From Reticulitermes speratus (lineage: Eukaryota; Arthropoda; Insecta; Blattodea; Rhinotermitidae), in the NCBI GenBank assembly GCA_021186555.1, contig JAJKFL010000006.1, forward strand, positions 41,894,705-41,958,704: a stretch of 64,000 bases of DNA. The letters run 5' to 3'. Positions 47,201 to 56,161 of this stretch are shown piece by piece (the stretch's first letter is position 1; every line of letters begins with the position of its first letter). A program made the translations under genes and the position numbers. The notes beneath the pieces are model-generated. The model did not search any database. It saw only the letters and a program-made list of their open reading frames with translations, and was not told where the DNA came from.

Positions 47201-50200
47201 TGTTGATCCATTTATCAGAGACCCATCTGTAAAAATAAATGTGCTCTGGGCACCATGATATAATTTTCAAGAACAGTCAACAGAAGGTATCTGAAGACAT
47301 ACATGCCACAGGGAGGTGAACAAAGCAAATACCACAGTCTGGCCTCTGTACCAGAGGTCCTGTGGGGATTTTGGTACAGGTGAAATAAGGTGTGGCAGCA
47401 ATGTGAAGTACAAATTTCCTTCTTGTTGGCCTTAATTCTCTATCATCACAGTGAAACAAATGAGTCGGTATGCAAATGCAGATTCAGTTTTGAAGATCTT
47501 GCATATCAAGTAGTGTTGTTTGATGTTCTGAAACCGACTCTACCTGCAAGAACACTCACCGAGCTTTGAATTTCTGCAACACCCCTTTCAGGTATGAAGC
47601 ATGACCATGGAATGAGAGGCAATGCACCTCAGCAGCTGTGATGTTGGGATACCCCCAGAACCTGCCAGTGTACTGCCCATTCTTTAACATGCTGTAAAAC
47701 AACAGGAGACCAACATACAACAATCTGTGAACTTATAACACCTGCTTTTATTTGTATGCTTCAATCTATTAAAAAAAATCTATAAAACATATACTAACTA
47801 ATTAATGTAGGTTCTCTTATGAACGAACTGACAGGGGGAGTGGGTAGTCCGATAATGCTGACTGTCCAGTACTTCCGAGTTATGTATACATATACCCTAA
47901 AAAGTGGCCAAAACAGTAATACAGTACTGTATAAATAACACTAATGCATACACATAATATACAAATATAACTAATCTTGCAGTGAATGTCAATAAGTGAT
48001 AATTAAGGAGACAAGCATGTGTTGATACTCCTACATATTAAAAGAAACAAAAAGACAAAAGGTAACAGTAACTTATTTGTCTGTTATTTCTGAAATCCAT
48101 ACATAAGAGGTCCGTTCATAAAAGGGTCTACAGTATATGATACATTCTACTACTAAAAATTCCAACTATGTTAAATATGCCAGATATAATTTTTAAAACT
48201 TCTTGACCATCGCAAGTTTATTCACATATATAACATATATATATATATATATATGAAATCTGTAGTTAAGTTTATCTAGCTGTGTATCTACATTTATATG
48301 TCTTGCTTCAATGATTCAGTAGTTACAGCCAGAGTTTTTGAAATACAGTTTCAATCTACCAACCTCCTGACAAAACTCGCTTGCCCACAATCTCACATTA
48401 ATCATCAAAGAAATGTTTTCATAGCGGACATTTAATAATTCAAACGTAAACTGGATCTTGAACGCATTTAGACCACAGTCAAAACATACCTGTCACCAGT
48501 CACATTTAACTCACATGGGGCCATGTGGAGGAGCATATATGAGCTTCGGTTACAGCCTACAGCCTTGCAGCCAAGGGACAATGGTAGATTTGATGGGCCA
48601 CTTAGTAACGTCTACAAAATGTGCCTTAAGAAAAGTGACATATTTTCAAAAAATCTGTTATCACTCAAGACTTTAGAATCCTACATTATGTACCATGATT
48701 ATCTTTCACAACTCAAATGTCTGAATCATAAATACGTTCAATAAGATATTCTCCGGCTAGCAACGGCGTCAGGTGGTTGAATGGCGAGTACACCCATATT
48801 TTGAGGACCATCTCTGTCCTTGTCATTATAGAACTGACTACCTCCAAAGTCTGTCTGCATCATGATATACCTGCCTGAACCCTTGGCTCCTAGCTGGTGA
48901 TAAGACAGGTATTACTGATGATAGGAAATGAGAAACTATAACAGTGGAGTAATTTCTAATAATATGACGTTCATCCCAACTTTCACGAAAAATTTTCAGT
49001 TTCTTTATATGTTAATAAGGGAGACATACAGACATAAAGACATAATCATCCTTTTGTTATAAATTGATTTATTTATTCACTGTTTCCTGAATGGTGTCAG
49101 CAGCCTACACCATATGGTGCTGAGTGGTAAGATTAGTGAATAATGAATTGGACAGGATGTGGAAAAAAAGTGGTCATACCCTAATTTTCAACATTCTTCC
49201 AGCAGCTGCCTGGACAGATTGAGGAATACCAGAAGAACTGCAGGCACAACAGTTGATATACCATCCAAGATTCAAACTGGTAATCTCCTAAATATAAACC
49301 AAAAGTGTTACCACTTCAGCTAACTTGCTCGATTTCCCTTATGAAATGAAAAAGGAGGCTAATAATGAAAGTCCAATTAATGGTAATTTTGAATTTATAA
49401 CAGAAGCTCTGTCTCTTTTCACCTCCCTATAAGGAAGTAAAGTAAAGTGAAGTAAATGAGATCTTCGCTCCTCTGTGATGTTACGCGGTGTAGATTAATA
49501 GTTAGTTACCGATGTTTTGAGACATTTATCATTCCCATCTTCAAAGGACTGCTAGACCCTTGAAGATGGGATGGATAGGTTGTCCCGAAACGTTGGTAAC
49601 TAACTACAAATCTACGCTGTGTAACACCCCAGTATAGCAAACATCACATTTACACTGCGGCAGAAGCCTGAAATCATGCAAGTAAAGTAAAATATAGTGC
49701 ACTTTCTGTTTTAGTTAAATGCCAGACAATAAAGGCATATGTGGGAGGGAGTGGAGGCATACTTTCACACAGTCTTAACCTTCGCAGCAGGTGGTAAGTG
49801 GTGAGTTCAGCCAAAATTTCTTTTCATTGTTTTATAACAACTTTGGCATCTAAATATTTACTCCATGATCACACAATTTTTAACATTTACTTCAGCCTCA
49901 TAGAAAAAAAAAAACCTTAATTGCTTTTATACACATCTTTAATGTATCCATCGATGTAAAGGGGGAGATATCCTTCCTATAACATACACACCTTCCCATT
50001 TTATAGTCTCATTAGTGGCCTGACGATGGCTACATTCTAGAGCAGAAACTAGTCGCCAAGTTAACATGTGTAATATAACTAATTGGGTGTGATTGAAGAA
50101 ACTGAATAAACATACACTTGTAATTAATACACCAATGGGGATGTTCTATATCAAGAAGATTCCTTGGCTGTCCACATCATAGCCTAGTCACAATACTGAC

Positions 50201-53200
50201 TGAGCTATCCCAGATCCTGCTGCCTATATAAACATACATTAACTGCAGGATATGACACCATGCAGTGTGCTAAAAATTTACCACTGTTTGAGAGGAACCT
50301 GATGCCTTCATCTTTGGGGCAAAAGAATAAGCCACTTGGGAAAAAACAGTGCAGCATACAGAGAAAAGCTTGCCTTATGTATGGATGGGCCATAAGTGGT
50401 GGCTGAATAGTGCTCATGGTGGGCCTTAATGAAACATCTTAGGGCTCATGATGGGCCTTAATGAAACATCTGAGTGCTCATGATGGGCTTTAATGAAACA
50501 TCTTAGTGCTCATGATGGGCCTTAATGAAACATCTTAGTGCTCATGATGGGCCTTATGAAACATCTTAGTGCTCATGATGGGCCTTAATGAAACATCTTA
50601 GTGCTCATGGTGGGCCTTAATGAAACATCTTAGTGCTCATGATGGGCCTTAATGAAACATCTTCCTTGTGAAGTTTTGGAAGCAGTGAGGGCTGCCTGAG
50701 GTTTTGTTTTCCACCCATTCAGTGCCGTCACTGGTTAACCTACTATATGCTGGGTCCTCCGGAAGGGATGCCATCTTCTGACAGTAGTCCACATTAGACA
50801 ACCACTGTTATATTAAATGTGTTGATGTCTCACAATCTTTCCAGTAATATCTATGTTGGAAATTAAGGAAATATGCTTACAGCATTTTAACACTGACAGT
50901 TTTAAAAGATTGTGTAGTAACACAGTCTGAATTACTTTGCAGCAACAGCTGCTTTTAGCACATAGCAGCCATGATCAAAATGCGCCCCGTGCCCCAAACC
51001 ATAAACATCGGCATGTGACTGGGGGTACAAAGAGGTGACCTACACCATGACCCAATCTCAAGAAACACATCAGATGAGAAAATATCACTTGTAATTATAA
51101 ACCTAATGACAAGCCCTACATAACTGGTGAAATATGACACTGTGGCCTGACCATGGATCCCCACTCCACACTGTATACAGGTCTACGTGGCTTTAGCAGA
51201 CTTGTGGCTGATTACATTGCAGTTCCCAGTGATTTACACAAAGGCATTAAAGTAACTATGTGCATATTACTGTTGCAGGCCTAAGTGGACAACAGATACT
51301 GTTCATTTTGTGTTGTTATTTCTGACACATCTAATGCTTTTCCACATTTGTCTCTTTTTCCGCCCATGGTCACTTCAGAAATGATGGAGAGAGGTTCCAC
51401 TGCAACATGGACCATGTCATGGAGACTGCAAACTCAAAAACATCCCAGCATGATCAAGCACGACAGGCTATGCCTGTGCAAGTCATTGAAACCTTTTATC
51501 CATTCCATGAAAAAACAAGAAAAATTTAATCTCAAGAATATTCTGGGCCTTAGAAGAGCTACCCATCAGCAGCCATTTCAAGACCCACCTCAGTGTCCTC
51601 CGATCTCTTGAATCTCGCTCACCTCCCCAGTCTCATTCTGTGGTCCGTCCCTCTGCGCCCAGCCCCCACAACTTTGAAAATTTGCTGGAGCCCTCTTTCC
51701 TTCACTTTTTCCTGTTTCTATCCCCATGGAATGTGTCACTTCTTCCAAACCCCATCTAAAACTCTTTTGCTCAATTCTGTGCTCTGTCACAACCAGCCTC
51801 CACATCCTCTTTGGGGCTCCATATACTATTAGCTTGTCCATAACCTCTGGTCAACCTCCCTTTCATTACATACTGCACTGTTTTTCCCTGCCCAGTCTAC
51901 TCTTCTACCTGAAAGATCGAGACAGCATGTTGCTACACTCCAGACGACAGTGATCTTCTTGGTCACCATCATGGGAACCTCGTATCTCAACACAGTAACT
52001 GGAATTTTTATTATAAAATTTTGGACATAACAATGATGTAAGCCCTGATTTCTGTAAGCACATTTTCCTAGCGATTTATTCTTCAATCTAACAAAGCTGT
52101 CAAACAATATCCTCTCAAGCAAACCTGTAACGGTGCTTCTCATGGCATGGCTGCACTTCATACTTCTCAACCCACTGGTTGCTCTCCCACATGTCCTTGT
52201 AGTGTTGCAGGACATAAACCACATCCAGCACCAGACTCCCAAACTCTGCCAGACATACAATAAAGACAATATCCACTAAACCCATTAAAGCACAGTGGTT
52301 ATGTACCACCTGTTTCAACATTACAAAACTGTATTTTGTCCACAGTGTTTGTTTCATATGATTCTAACAACAAACAGTAACTTCCCCAAACAGTTTAACC
52401 AGTTGGCCTTTGCAATGGAGACTCTAAAACAGTGCTTTTTATATGGTGGTATGCTTACCACTGGTGATACGTGGATGGTCGCCTGGTGGTATATGAAGAA
52501 ATTTAGGAATAATGTTTTTTCAGTAATTAAAATCTAGAAACATTAATTGCACTACTAAAATTGTTTTAAATGTGTTGAAATGTAGAGAAAAACATTTTAT
52601 ATTATACTACTTGATTGTTCGAATACAAATACAGACTCTCCTCTGTCATCTAACAGCATTAAATTAGAAAAGTAGGAAATGCGAAATTTGAGGTTTCCAC
52701 AGTGTTGTTTTTTTGCTGGTTGGCAGGTTTGAAGACTTCAAACCTGCCAACCAGCGAAACATCCCAGAACACCAGTATCCTGAATGTAGGCATTAATATT
52801 TGCAGTACATAATGGTAAGTGTACATGTTTTGTATTGTGACAGTGGTACGTGTACATGTTTTGTAATGTGACAGTGGTACGTGTACATGGTTTGTATTGT
52901 GACAGTGGTACAGGACAAAAAGTTTGAAAAACACTGCTCTAAAATAAAACAACTAACTAACTCCATGGAGCAGAGTCCTTCTTGAGAAGCTAACAGGTCC
53001 TCAGCTAGTCAAGCAATTCCCCACATTTTCCGAAGGTTCATTACCGCACTCACAAGAGCCCGCCACCTGTCCCTATCCTGAGCCACATCAATCCAGTTCA
53101 TGCCCCCCCATCCCACTTCTTGAAGATCCATTTTAATGTTATCCTCCCATCTATGCCTGGGTCTTCCAAGTGGTCTCCTTCCTTCAGGTCTCCCCACCAA

Positions 53201-56161
53201 AATCCTGTATGCACCTCTCCCCTCACCCATACATGCTACATGCCCCACCCACCTCATTCTTCTTGATTTGATCACCTGAATAATATTTGGTGATGAGTAC
53301 AGATCATTAAGTTCCCCGTTATGTAGTCTTCTCCACTCCCCTGTTACCACATCCCTCTTAGGCCCAAATATCCTCCTCAGCACCCTATTCTCGAACACCC
53401 TCAGCCTATGTTCCTCCCTCAGTGTGAGAGACCAAGTTTCACACCCATACAAAACAACAGGCAAAATTATAGTTCTGTATATCCTAATATTTGTATTTTT
53501 GGATAGCAAACTGGAAGACAGAAGAGCCTGCACTGAATGATAACAAGCAACCATTTAATTTCAAGCCCTCCTGGTTTGCCTGAACCCTCCTAATGGCATA
53601 TTCCAAAGCAAAGTTGAAAAGCAATGGTGATAAAGCATCTCCTTGTTTCAAACCATTCTTAATACAAAATGTGTCAGACAAATGTTGGTCCTGTCACCAC
53701 GGCATGGCTTCTCCTCAGGTTGCGGATGGAGGAATGGCCTCCGGATATGGAGGGTAGCTGTGAATACAATGAATAAGAAGTTGCGGACAGCCGACAAGGG
53801 GTGGTCCTCCAGCTTGGAGGTTGGACAAGGTGCTAACAACTCCTCACCATAAAAAATTACAATGTTACAAAACAGTGCACAAGGCCTCGGGCTTGGACAA
53901 AAATAAAATAACAATCTGTAATTATACGTACAGTTTGGTCCAGCACAGCACACAAAATGATATGACAAGATGAAGTGAATGAGTTACGTTAACAAGCCAC
54001 CATAGGGGCCTGCACTTGAATGACTGCACTGGATCTCAAGAAAGACCTGCATTGTATATGCCTAAGACTAGGTTTGAAAATTTTACAGTGGGTCACAATG
54101 AGCTTCATATTTTCCACTGTGGCCCAGGCTCTAAAAAAAAACCACACAACCCAACTATAGTGTATCCATACCTTTCTGGAATTCATGCATCTCCATGACA
54201 GGTGCAAACCGCTGCAGGCTTGGTACATCGAAGAACAGGCTCCATGGCAACATATCCTGCTGTCCCACGTCTGTTGACTGCCAATGGTACAGCTGCCCCC
54301 ATGGTGGCAGCACCTGTCAATACATGCAAACTAAACAACAGTAGCTGCATCTACCAGAGCATAACAACAAAACGGGATCCAAAAATGTGTTCCAATAATT
54401 GTCTTAACCTCTAAAGTACCAGGCATTTGAAGACCTGTACCCATTGCTGGCCCAATTTAAATATCAACTTTGTGCTAGGCTATGTCTTTTAGCCCAGAGT
54501 GGCCGAGCCAGGAATACCACTTCAATGGCTTAAAAGGCACAGAGGTCCATTAAAGGTTCATCTCTGTAAGTTAGTAAGGCCTCGCAAGGGTCATTCCATG
54601 TCCAACCAACACCGCCTTTAAACTGATTCTTCAGTGCTCCCAGAACTTGACAAGAAAATAATGACAGCAAAACTTCAGAATTATATCTGCACTAGTGGAT
54701 ACAGTCTAGTGAAAACTCAGTAGGATGTCTCTTAGCTTATATATCTACACTCTCTGCAATAAAAATCAAATGCCTGAAGTTTTTTAAGTCCCAACTGGAA
54801 GTAAGTAAGCTGCGGTCACAATTCCAGTTACTCACAATTTCCTTGTATTTGTCTGTGTATGGCACTTCTCGGCGTTACACCAGATATCTATTAATGAAAG
54901 GCACCAATATTTCTGCCTGATTTCAAGATAAACACGGATTAATATTCATTAATTTTCTGGGACATGTGGCCAGATTCTGCAGCAAAGCAGTGACAAACAC
55001 TACACTGCAACTGAACGTCCATATTCACGTGATTGAGTAGTCAAGGCAGGAGCCTCGTGTCCTTCACCGATAAAACATGTTAGTTCAATTCTTGATACAA
55101 ACATAAGTTTTTTCTCATTGCACATGTTGTACTTGCACAAATACTAATTTAAACTGTGCAATTTTATTATTAAACTATATGTTTCAACAGCGAACTTTGC
55201 TGCAGTGGCAAGGCTAGAAGTTTGAGTGATATTTGTTATTTTTCCATGATTTGTTGTATACTGGCATTCTGATATGTTTGCAGAGTGTACATGTTATGGC
55301 TAAGTATGAATTAATGCCATGTGTCAGGCAACAGTCTCTTTGACGTGAAAGTAGGTACATGCGGGTGTCACGTTATGATGTCATCTTTCAGGCCATGAGA
55401 ATAACTGGCCTCTGTAAGTGAATAACATACATATTTAGTCCATCTTAAACAGTTAAAAAAAGGTAAAGTTCACCCTATAATCTGCCATGAAGGCACAGAG
55501 TAGAGGTATAGCTCTACTCTTTATTTAACCTTGGCACTAGATTGGGGAAAGGGGGTTAACACCACGCCCCAGCCCCTTTACCCCCGGGAGTGACCTGGTA
55601 TCCTTTGTATAGGAGGCTGGGTGGGCCCCAGGGCTGGTCAGTACAGGTGCAGAAAATCTCACTCCCACCGGTATTCGATCCCTGGACCATCCAGCCCGTA
55701 GTGAGTTGCTATACTGACTATGCTATCCCAGTCTGCTCTTAAAAAGTTAAACATATGTGAATTACTGTTTTGTTTATACAGCAGACCCTCCTTCTTTGTT
55801 GATTCAAACATCCTGATTTCACTTACTTGGAGAAGAATTATTGTGGCAACCCTCATGCATAGTGCTGTAGGTCCCTCGCTCATTGCAGTCACACTTGCAT
55901 TAGGTGTCTGGATTACTGGACACTTATGTGCAGTTATGAAAAGGCCATATTTAAAAAGGAACGTCAACTAGGGGTTTATAAGGCACAGATATCTGATTAA
56001 ACTTTGCACTACTACTGGGGAAGAATGACATACACCTTTGTTATCTTACCAGGTGCCAGTCCCCTAGCTTCTCCATTTTTCTAACAAATACTGCCATCCT
56101 CATGTACACATCACGACGGAGGTTGAAACCTTCTGGGGGGTTGACATCATACAAGATATAC
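38098..56161 (-). CDS. POFUT2: GDP-fucose protein O-fucosyltransferase 2 (8 exons; 5' exon not found)
   Basis: ER enzyme that adds O-fucose to Ser/Thr of folded thrombospondin type 1 repeats. Exons found: 56161-56050, 54313-54172, 52245-52125, 47691-47560, 43259-43067, 40650-40473, 39610-39481, 38251-38098; 1162 nt, about 387 residues, all phases agree. Motifs in order: [16 protein letters not shown] (includes the catalytic Glu of the family), [54 protein letters not shown] (GDP-fucose-binding HxRRxD), [28 protein letters not shown] and [11 protein letters not shown]. Human POFUT2 has 429 residues, so about 40, the signal peptide and first residues, are missing. The first exon is upstream (right of 56161) or outside the window. 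Confidence 0.95.
39145..39297. mobile_element. Fold-back retroposed element, family X copy 3
   Basis: Left end is the reverse complement of the family tail (TGATTTCAGGCATCCGCCGC). Arms CTCTTCTGGGATATTACG / complement. Exact target duplication CTATATTACAG (39134-39144, 39298-39308). The stretch CCCATCTTCAG is deleted, so no hammerhead core remains. Confidence 0.8.
39481..39610 (-). CDS. POFUT2: POFUT2 exon 8
   Basis: Acceptor CTGCAG, donor [26 protein letters not shown] and [18 protein letters not shown], matching the DGGVAIIDQWICAHARFF block of human POFUT2. Confidence 0.96.
39899..40135. mobile_element. TTAA MITE family P2, copy
   Basis: Left TTAACCTTTAAA; right decayed AATAAAGGTCAA. Internal ATTTAGGCAACAAGG and CACAAAATGCCATTTATTTC as in the 44.7-kb copy. 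In POFUT2 intron between exons 7 and 8. Confidence 0.75.
40473..40650 (-). CDS. POFUT2: POFUT2 exon 7 (GDP-fucose site)
   Basis: Acceptor TTTCAG, donor [26 protein letters not shown], then [19 protein letters not shown] and [18 protein letters not shown] is the nucleotide-sugar motif of O-fucosyltransferases. Confidence 0.96.
41073..41269. mobile_element. Fold-back retroposed element, family X copy 4
   Basis: Arms TAGTTAGTTACCGACGTTTC and complement meet at 41160. The minus strand of the left arm has CTGAAGATGGGACCGATAGG...GTCCCGAAACGTCGGTAA, a hammerhead-like core without a matching stem I. Exact target duplication TTACAGATTTA (41062-41072, 41270-41280). Confidence 0.8.
41420..41690 (+). 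mobile_element. Possible tRNA-derived SINE
   Basis: GTGACTAGGAGATGGGCTGG (A-box-like) followed by CAGGGTTACATTCCCAGC (B-box-like) at tRNA spacing, then a body without ORF. Only one copy here, no target duplication seen. Confidence 0.4.
42235..42278 (-). ncRNA. Hammerhead ribozyme-like motif (left arm)
   Basis: Minus strand: ACCC (42278-42275), CUGAAGA (42274-42268), extra U, stem II GGAACU-UUAA-AGUUCC, GAAA (42250-42247), CACGUGU (stem III ACA/UGU), H17 = A (42239), GGGU (42238-42235). Stem I four of four pairs, stem II six pairs. Confidence 0.65.
42752..42795 (+). ncRNA. Hammerhead ribozyme-like motif (right arm)
   Basis: Plus-strand twin of the left-arm motif: ACCC, CUGAAGA (42756-42762), GGAACU/AGUUCC, GAAA (42780-42783), CACGUGUA, GGGU. 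Predicted cleavage after 42791. Confidence 0.65.
43067..43259 (-). CDS. POFUT2: POFUT2 exon 6
   Basis: Acceptor TTGCAG, donor [26 protein letters not shown], then [17 protein letters not shown] and [10 protein letters not shown], matching the [20 protein letters not shown] and LNSTDDAD segments of the human enzyme. Confidence 0.95.
44703..44947. mobile_element. TTAA MITE family P2, best-kept copy
   Basis: Ends TTAACCTTCAAAT and GTTTAAAGGTTAA, 245 bp, no ORF. TTAA at both borders. Confidence 0.8.
45410..46102. mobile_element. TA-flanked MITE with ~30-bp terminal inverted repeats
   Basis: Left TACCGTATATTCTCGAATCT, right its complement, both bounded by TA. The left end repeats AATCTAATCCGCACCC twice more. 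693 bp, no transposase. Tc1/mariner-superfamily size and target; family not named. Confidence 0.85.
46502..46545 (+). ncRNA. Hammerhead ribozyme-like motif (canonical CUGAUGA)
   Basis: CCCC (46503-46506), CUGAUGA (46507-46513), extra U, stem II GGCUU/AAGCC, GAAA (46530-46533), CAUAUGU (stem III ACA/UGU), H17 = A (46541), GGGG (46542-46545). All stems pair fully. The downstream tail AAAGTGCATTTGGTTGG resembles the tail of the 42.8-kb copy. Confidence 0.65.
47560..47691 (-). CDS. POFUT2: POFUT2 exon 5
   Basis: Acceptor TTACAG, donor [26 protein letters not shown], then [19 protein letters not shown], corresponding to [20 protein letters not shown] in human. NIT is a possible N-glycosylation site. 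Confidence 0.93.
48234..48254. repeat. (AT)n microsatellite
   Basis: Pure AT run. A (TG)n run of similar size lies at 56442-56468. Confidence 0.95.
48742..48900 (-). pseudogene. Orphan coding-like segment in POFUT2 intron
   Basis: Minus-strand frame [20 protein letters not shown], then [14 protein letters not shown] and [17 protein letters not shown], stop. An acceptor-like GGCAG precedes TATATC and its phase would fit after POFUT2 exon 4, but the protein does not match POFUT2. I do not recognise the family. It may be a captured exon, a gene fragment or an alternative last exon. Confidence 0.35.
49060..49333 (-). mobile_element. Possible tRNA-derived SINE
   Basis: Minus strand: A-box-like TTAGCTGAAGTGG (49322-49310) and B-box-like AGTTTGAATCTTGG (49277-49264) at tRNA spacing. 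The left limit is uncertain. Single copy. Confidence 0.45.
49448..49679. mobile_element. Fold-back retroposed element, family X copy 5
   Basis: Arms GATCTTCGCTCCTCTGTGAT / complement, with CTTGAAGATGGGAT...GTCCCGAAACGTTGGTAA at right and the family tail CGGCAGAAGCCTGAAATC. Target duplication AAGTAAAGTAAA (49435-49446, 49680-49691). Confidence 0.75.
49925..50165 (+). mobile_element. Hammerhead-bearing element, family 1, copy 2
   Basis: Matches 1150-1395 (minus) on both sides of the motif, including AATAAACATACACTTGT and GGGGATGTTCTATAT. No ORF. Confidence 0.6.
50016..50058 (+). ncRNA. Hammerhead ribozyme-like motif (family 1, copy 2)
   Basis: UGGC (50016-50019), CUGACGA (50020-50026), extra U, stem II GGCU/AGCA (last pair lost), GAAA (50045-50048), CUAGU, H17 = C (50054), GCCA (50055-50058). 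Stem I pairs fully, correcting the G-U of the 1.3-kb copy. Confidence 0.5.
50410..50663. repeat. Eight tandem copies of a 32-bp unit
   Basis: Unit GTGCTCATGATGGGCCTTAA + TGAAACATCTTA. Copies differ by single bases; the fifth lacks one A. A minisatellite in POFUT2 intron 4. Confidence 0.95.
50664..52124 (-). other. Rest of POFUT2 intron 4
   Basis: Open frames between 51285 and 51850 on both strands overlap without family likeness; 51930-51990 repeats a block seen at 6.85 and 27.75 kb. No exon recognised. Confidence 0.6.
52125..52245 (-). CDS. POFUT2: POFUT2 exon 4
   Basis: Acceptor TGGCAG, donor CAG|GTTTGC (weak). [20 protein letters not shown] and [15 protein letters not shown], matching the IDQVYVLQSYAEGW and RPCIDQLLYSQDKHEY segments of human POFUT2. 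Confidence 0.92.
52430..52936. mobile_element. Non-autonomous hAT element with exact 8-bp target duplication
   Basis: Ends CAGTGCTTTTTAT and TTGAAAAACACTG, flanked by CTCTAAAA (52422-52429, 52937-52944). Contains a perfect-looking hairpin (TGGTTGGCAGGTTTGAAG / complement, about 52710-52748) and three to four copies of a 31-bp unit (GTGTACATGTTTTGTA..., 52817-52905). Confidence 0.9.
52950..53690 (-). pseudogene. Non-LTR retrotransposon, 3' half (RT C-terminus and 3' end)
   Basis: Minus strand: RT thumb motif [20 protein letters not shown], then a frame change, then [35 protein letters not shown] and [14 protein letters not shown], the typical LINE C-terminal region, ending GIA-stop. The 3' end has a (TTAG) run at about 52950. 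5' truncated. Confidence 0.85.
53690..53885 (+). mobile_element. Inverted 5' UTR-like piece of a non-LTR element
   Basis: Plus strand GGTTGCGGATGGAGGAATGG...GGTGGTCCTCCAGCTTGGAG...CTAACAACTCCTCACCATAA has the look of a LINE leader found in many insect genomes. It abuts the opposite-facing RT piece. Confidence 0.5.
54172..54313 (-). CDS. POFUT2: POFUT2 exon 3
   Basis: Acceptor TGACAG, donor [26 protein letters not shown], then [20 protein letters not shown], the VLPPWGRLYHWQS region of the family. Confidence 0.96.
55458..55737 (-). mobile_element. tRNA-derived SINE (family B), copy 3
   Basis: Same body as the copies at 7.7 and 21.7 kb, slightly shorter (a deletion after CATGAAGGC). Target duplication CTTAAACAGTTAAA / CTTAAAAAGTTAAA at 55444-55457 and 55738-55751. 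In POFUT2 intron 2. Confidence 0.85.
56050..56161 (-). CDS. POFUT2: POFUT2 exon 2 (catalytic Glu)
   Basis: Acceptor GTCATAG, donor [26 protein letters not shown] and [18 protein letters not shown] fragments. The PPEGFN loop carries the catalytic Glu in the family. Begins in phase 2, so an upstream exon must end in two bases of an Arg-like codon. Confidence 0.96.

Larger units (their letters stand above)
43260..47559 (-). other. POFUT2 intron 5 (4.3 kb)
   Basis: No exon recognised. Holds a P2 MITE, a Tc1/mariner-type MITE and a plus-strand hammerhead-like motif. 43320-44690 and 46620-47540 show nothing I can name. Confidence 0.75.

Noticed and set aside
50410..50663. CRISPR array
   Set aside because: Units are contiguous 32-bp tandem copies without unique spacers, in a eukaryotic intron.
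51285..51841. Overlapping ORFs of 75-108 codons as an extra gene
   Set aside because: They overlap on both strands, lack any family motif and lie within a POFUT2 intron without splice-site support.
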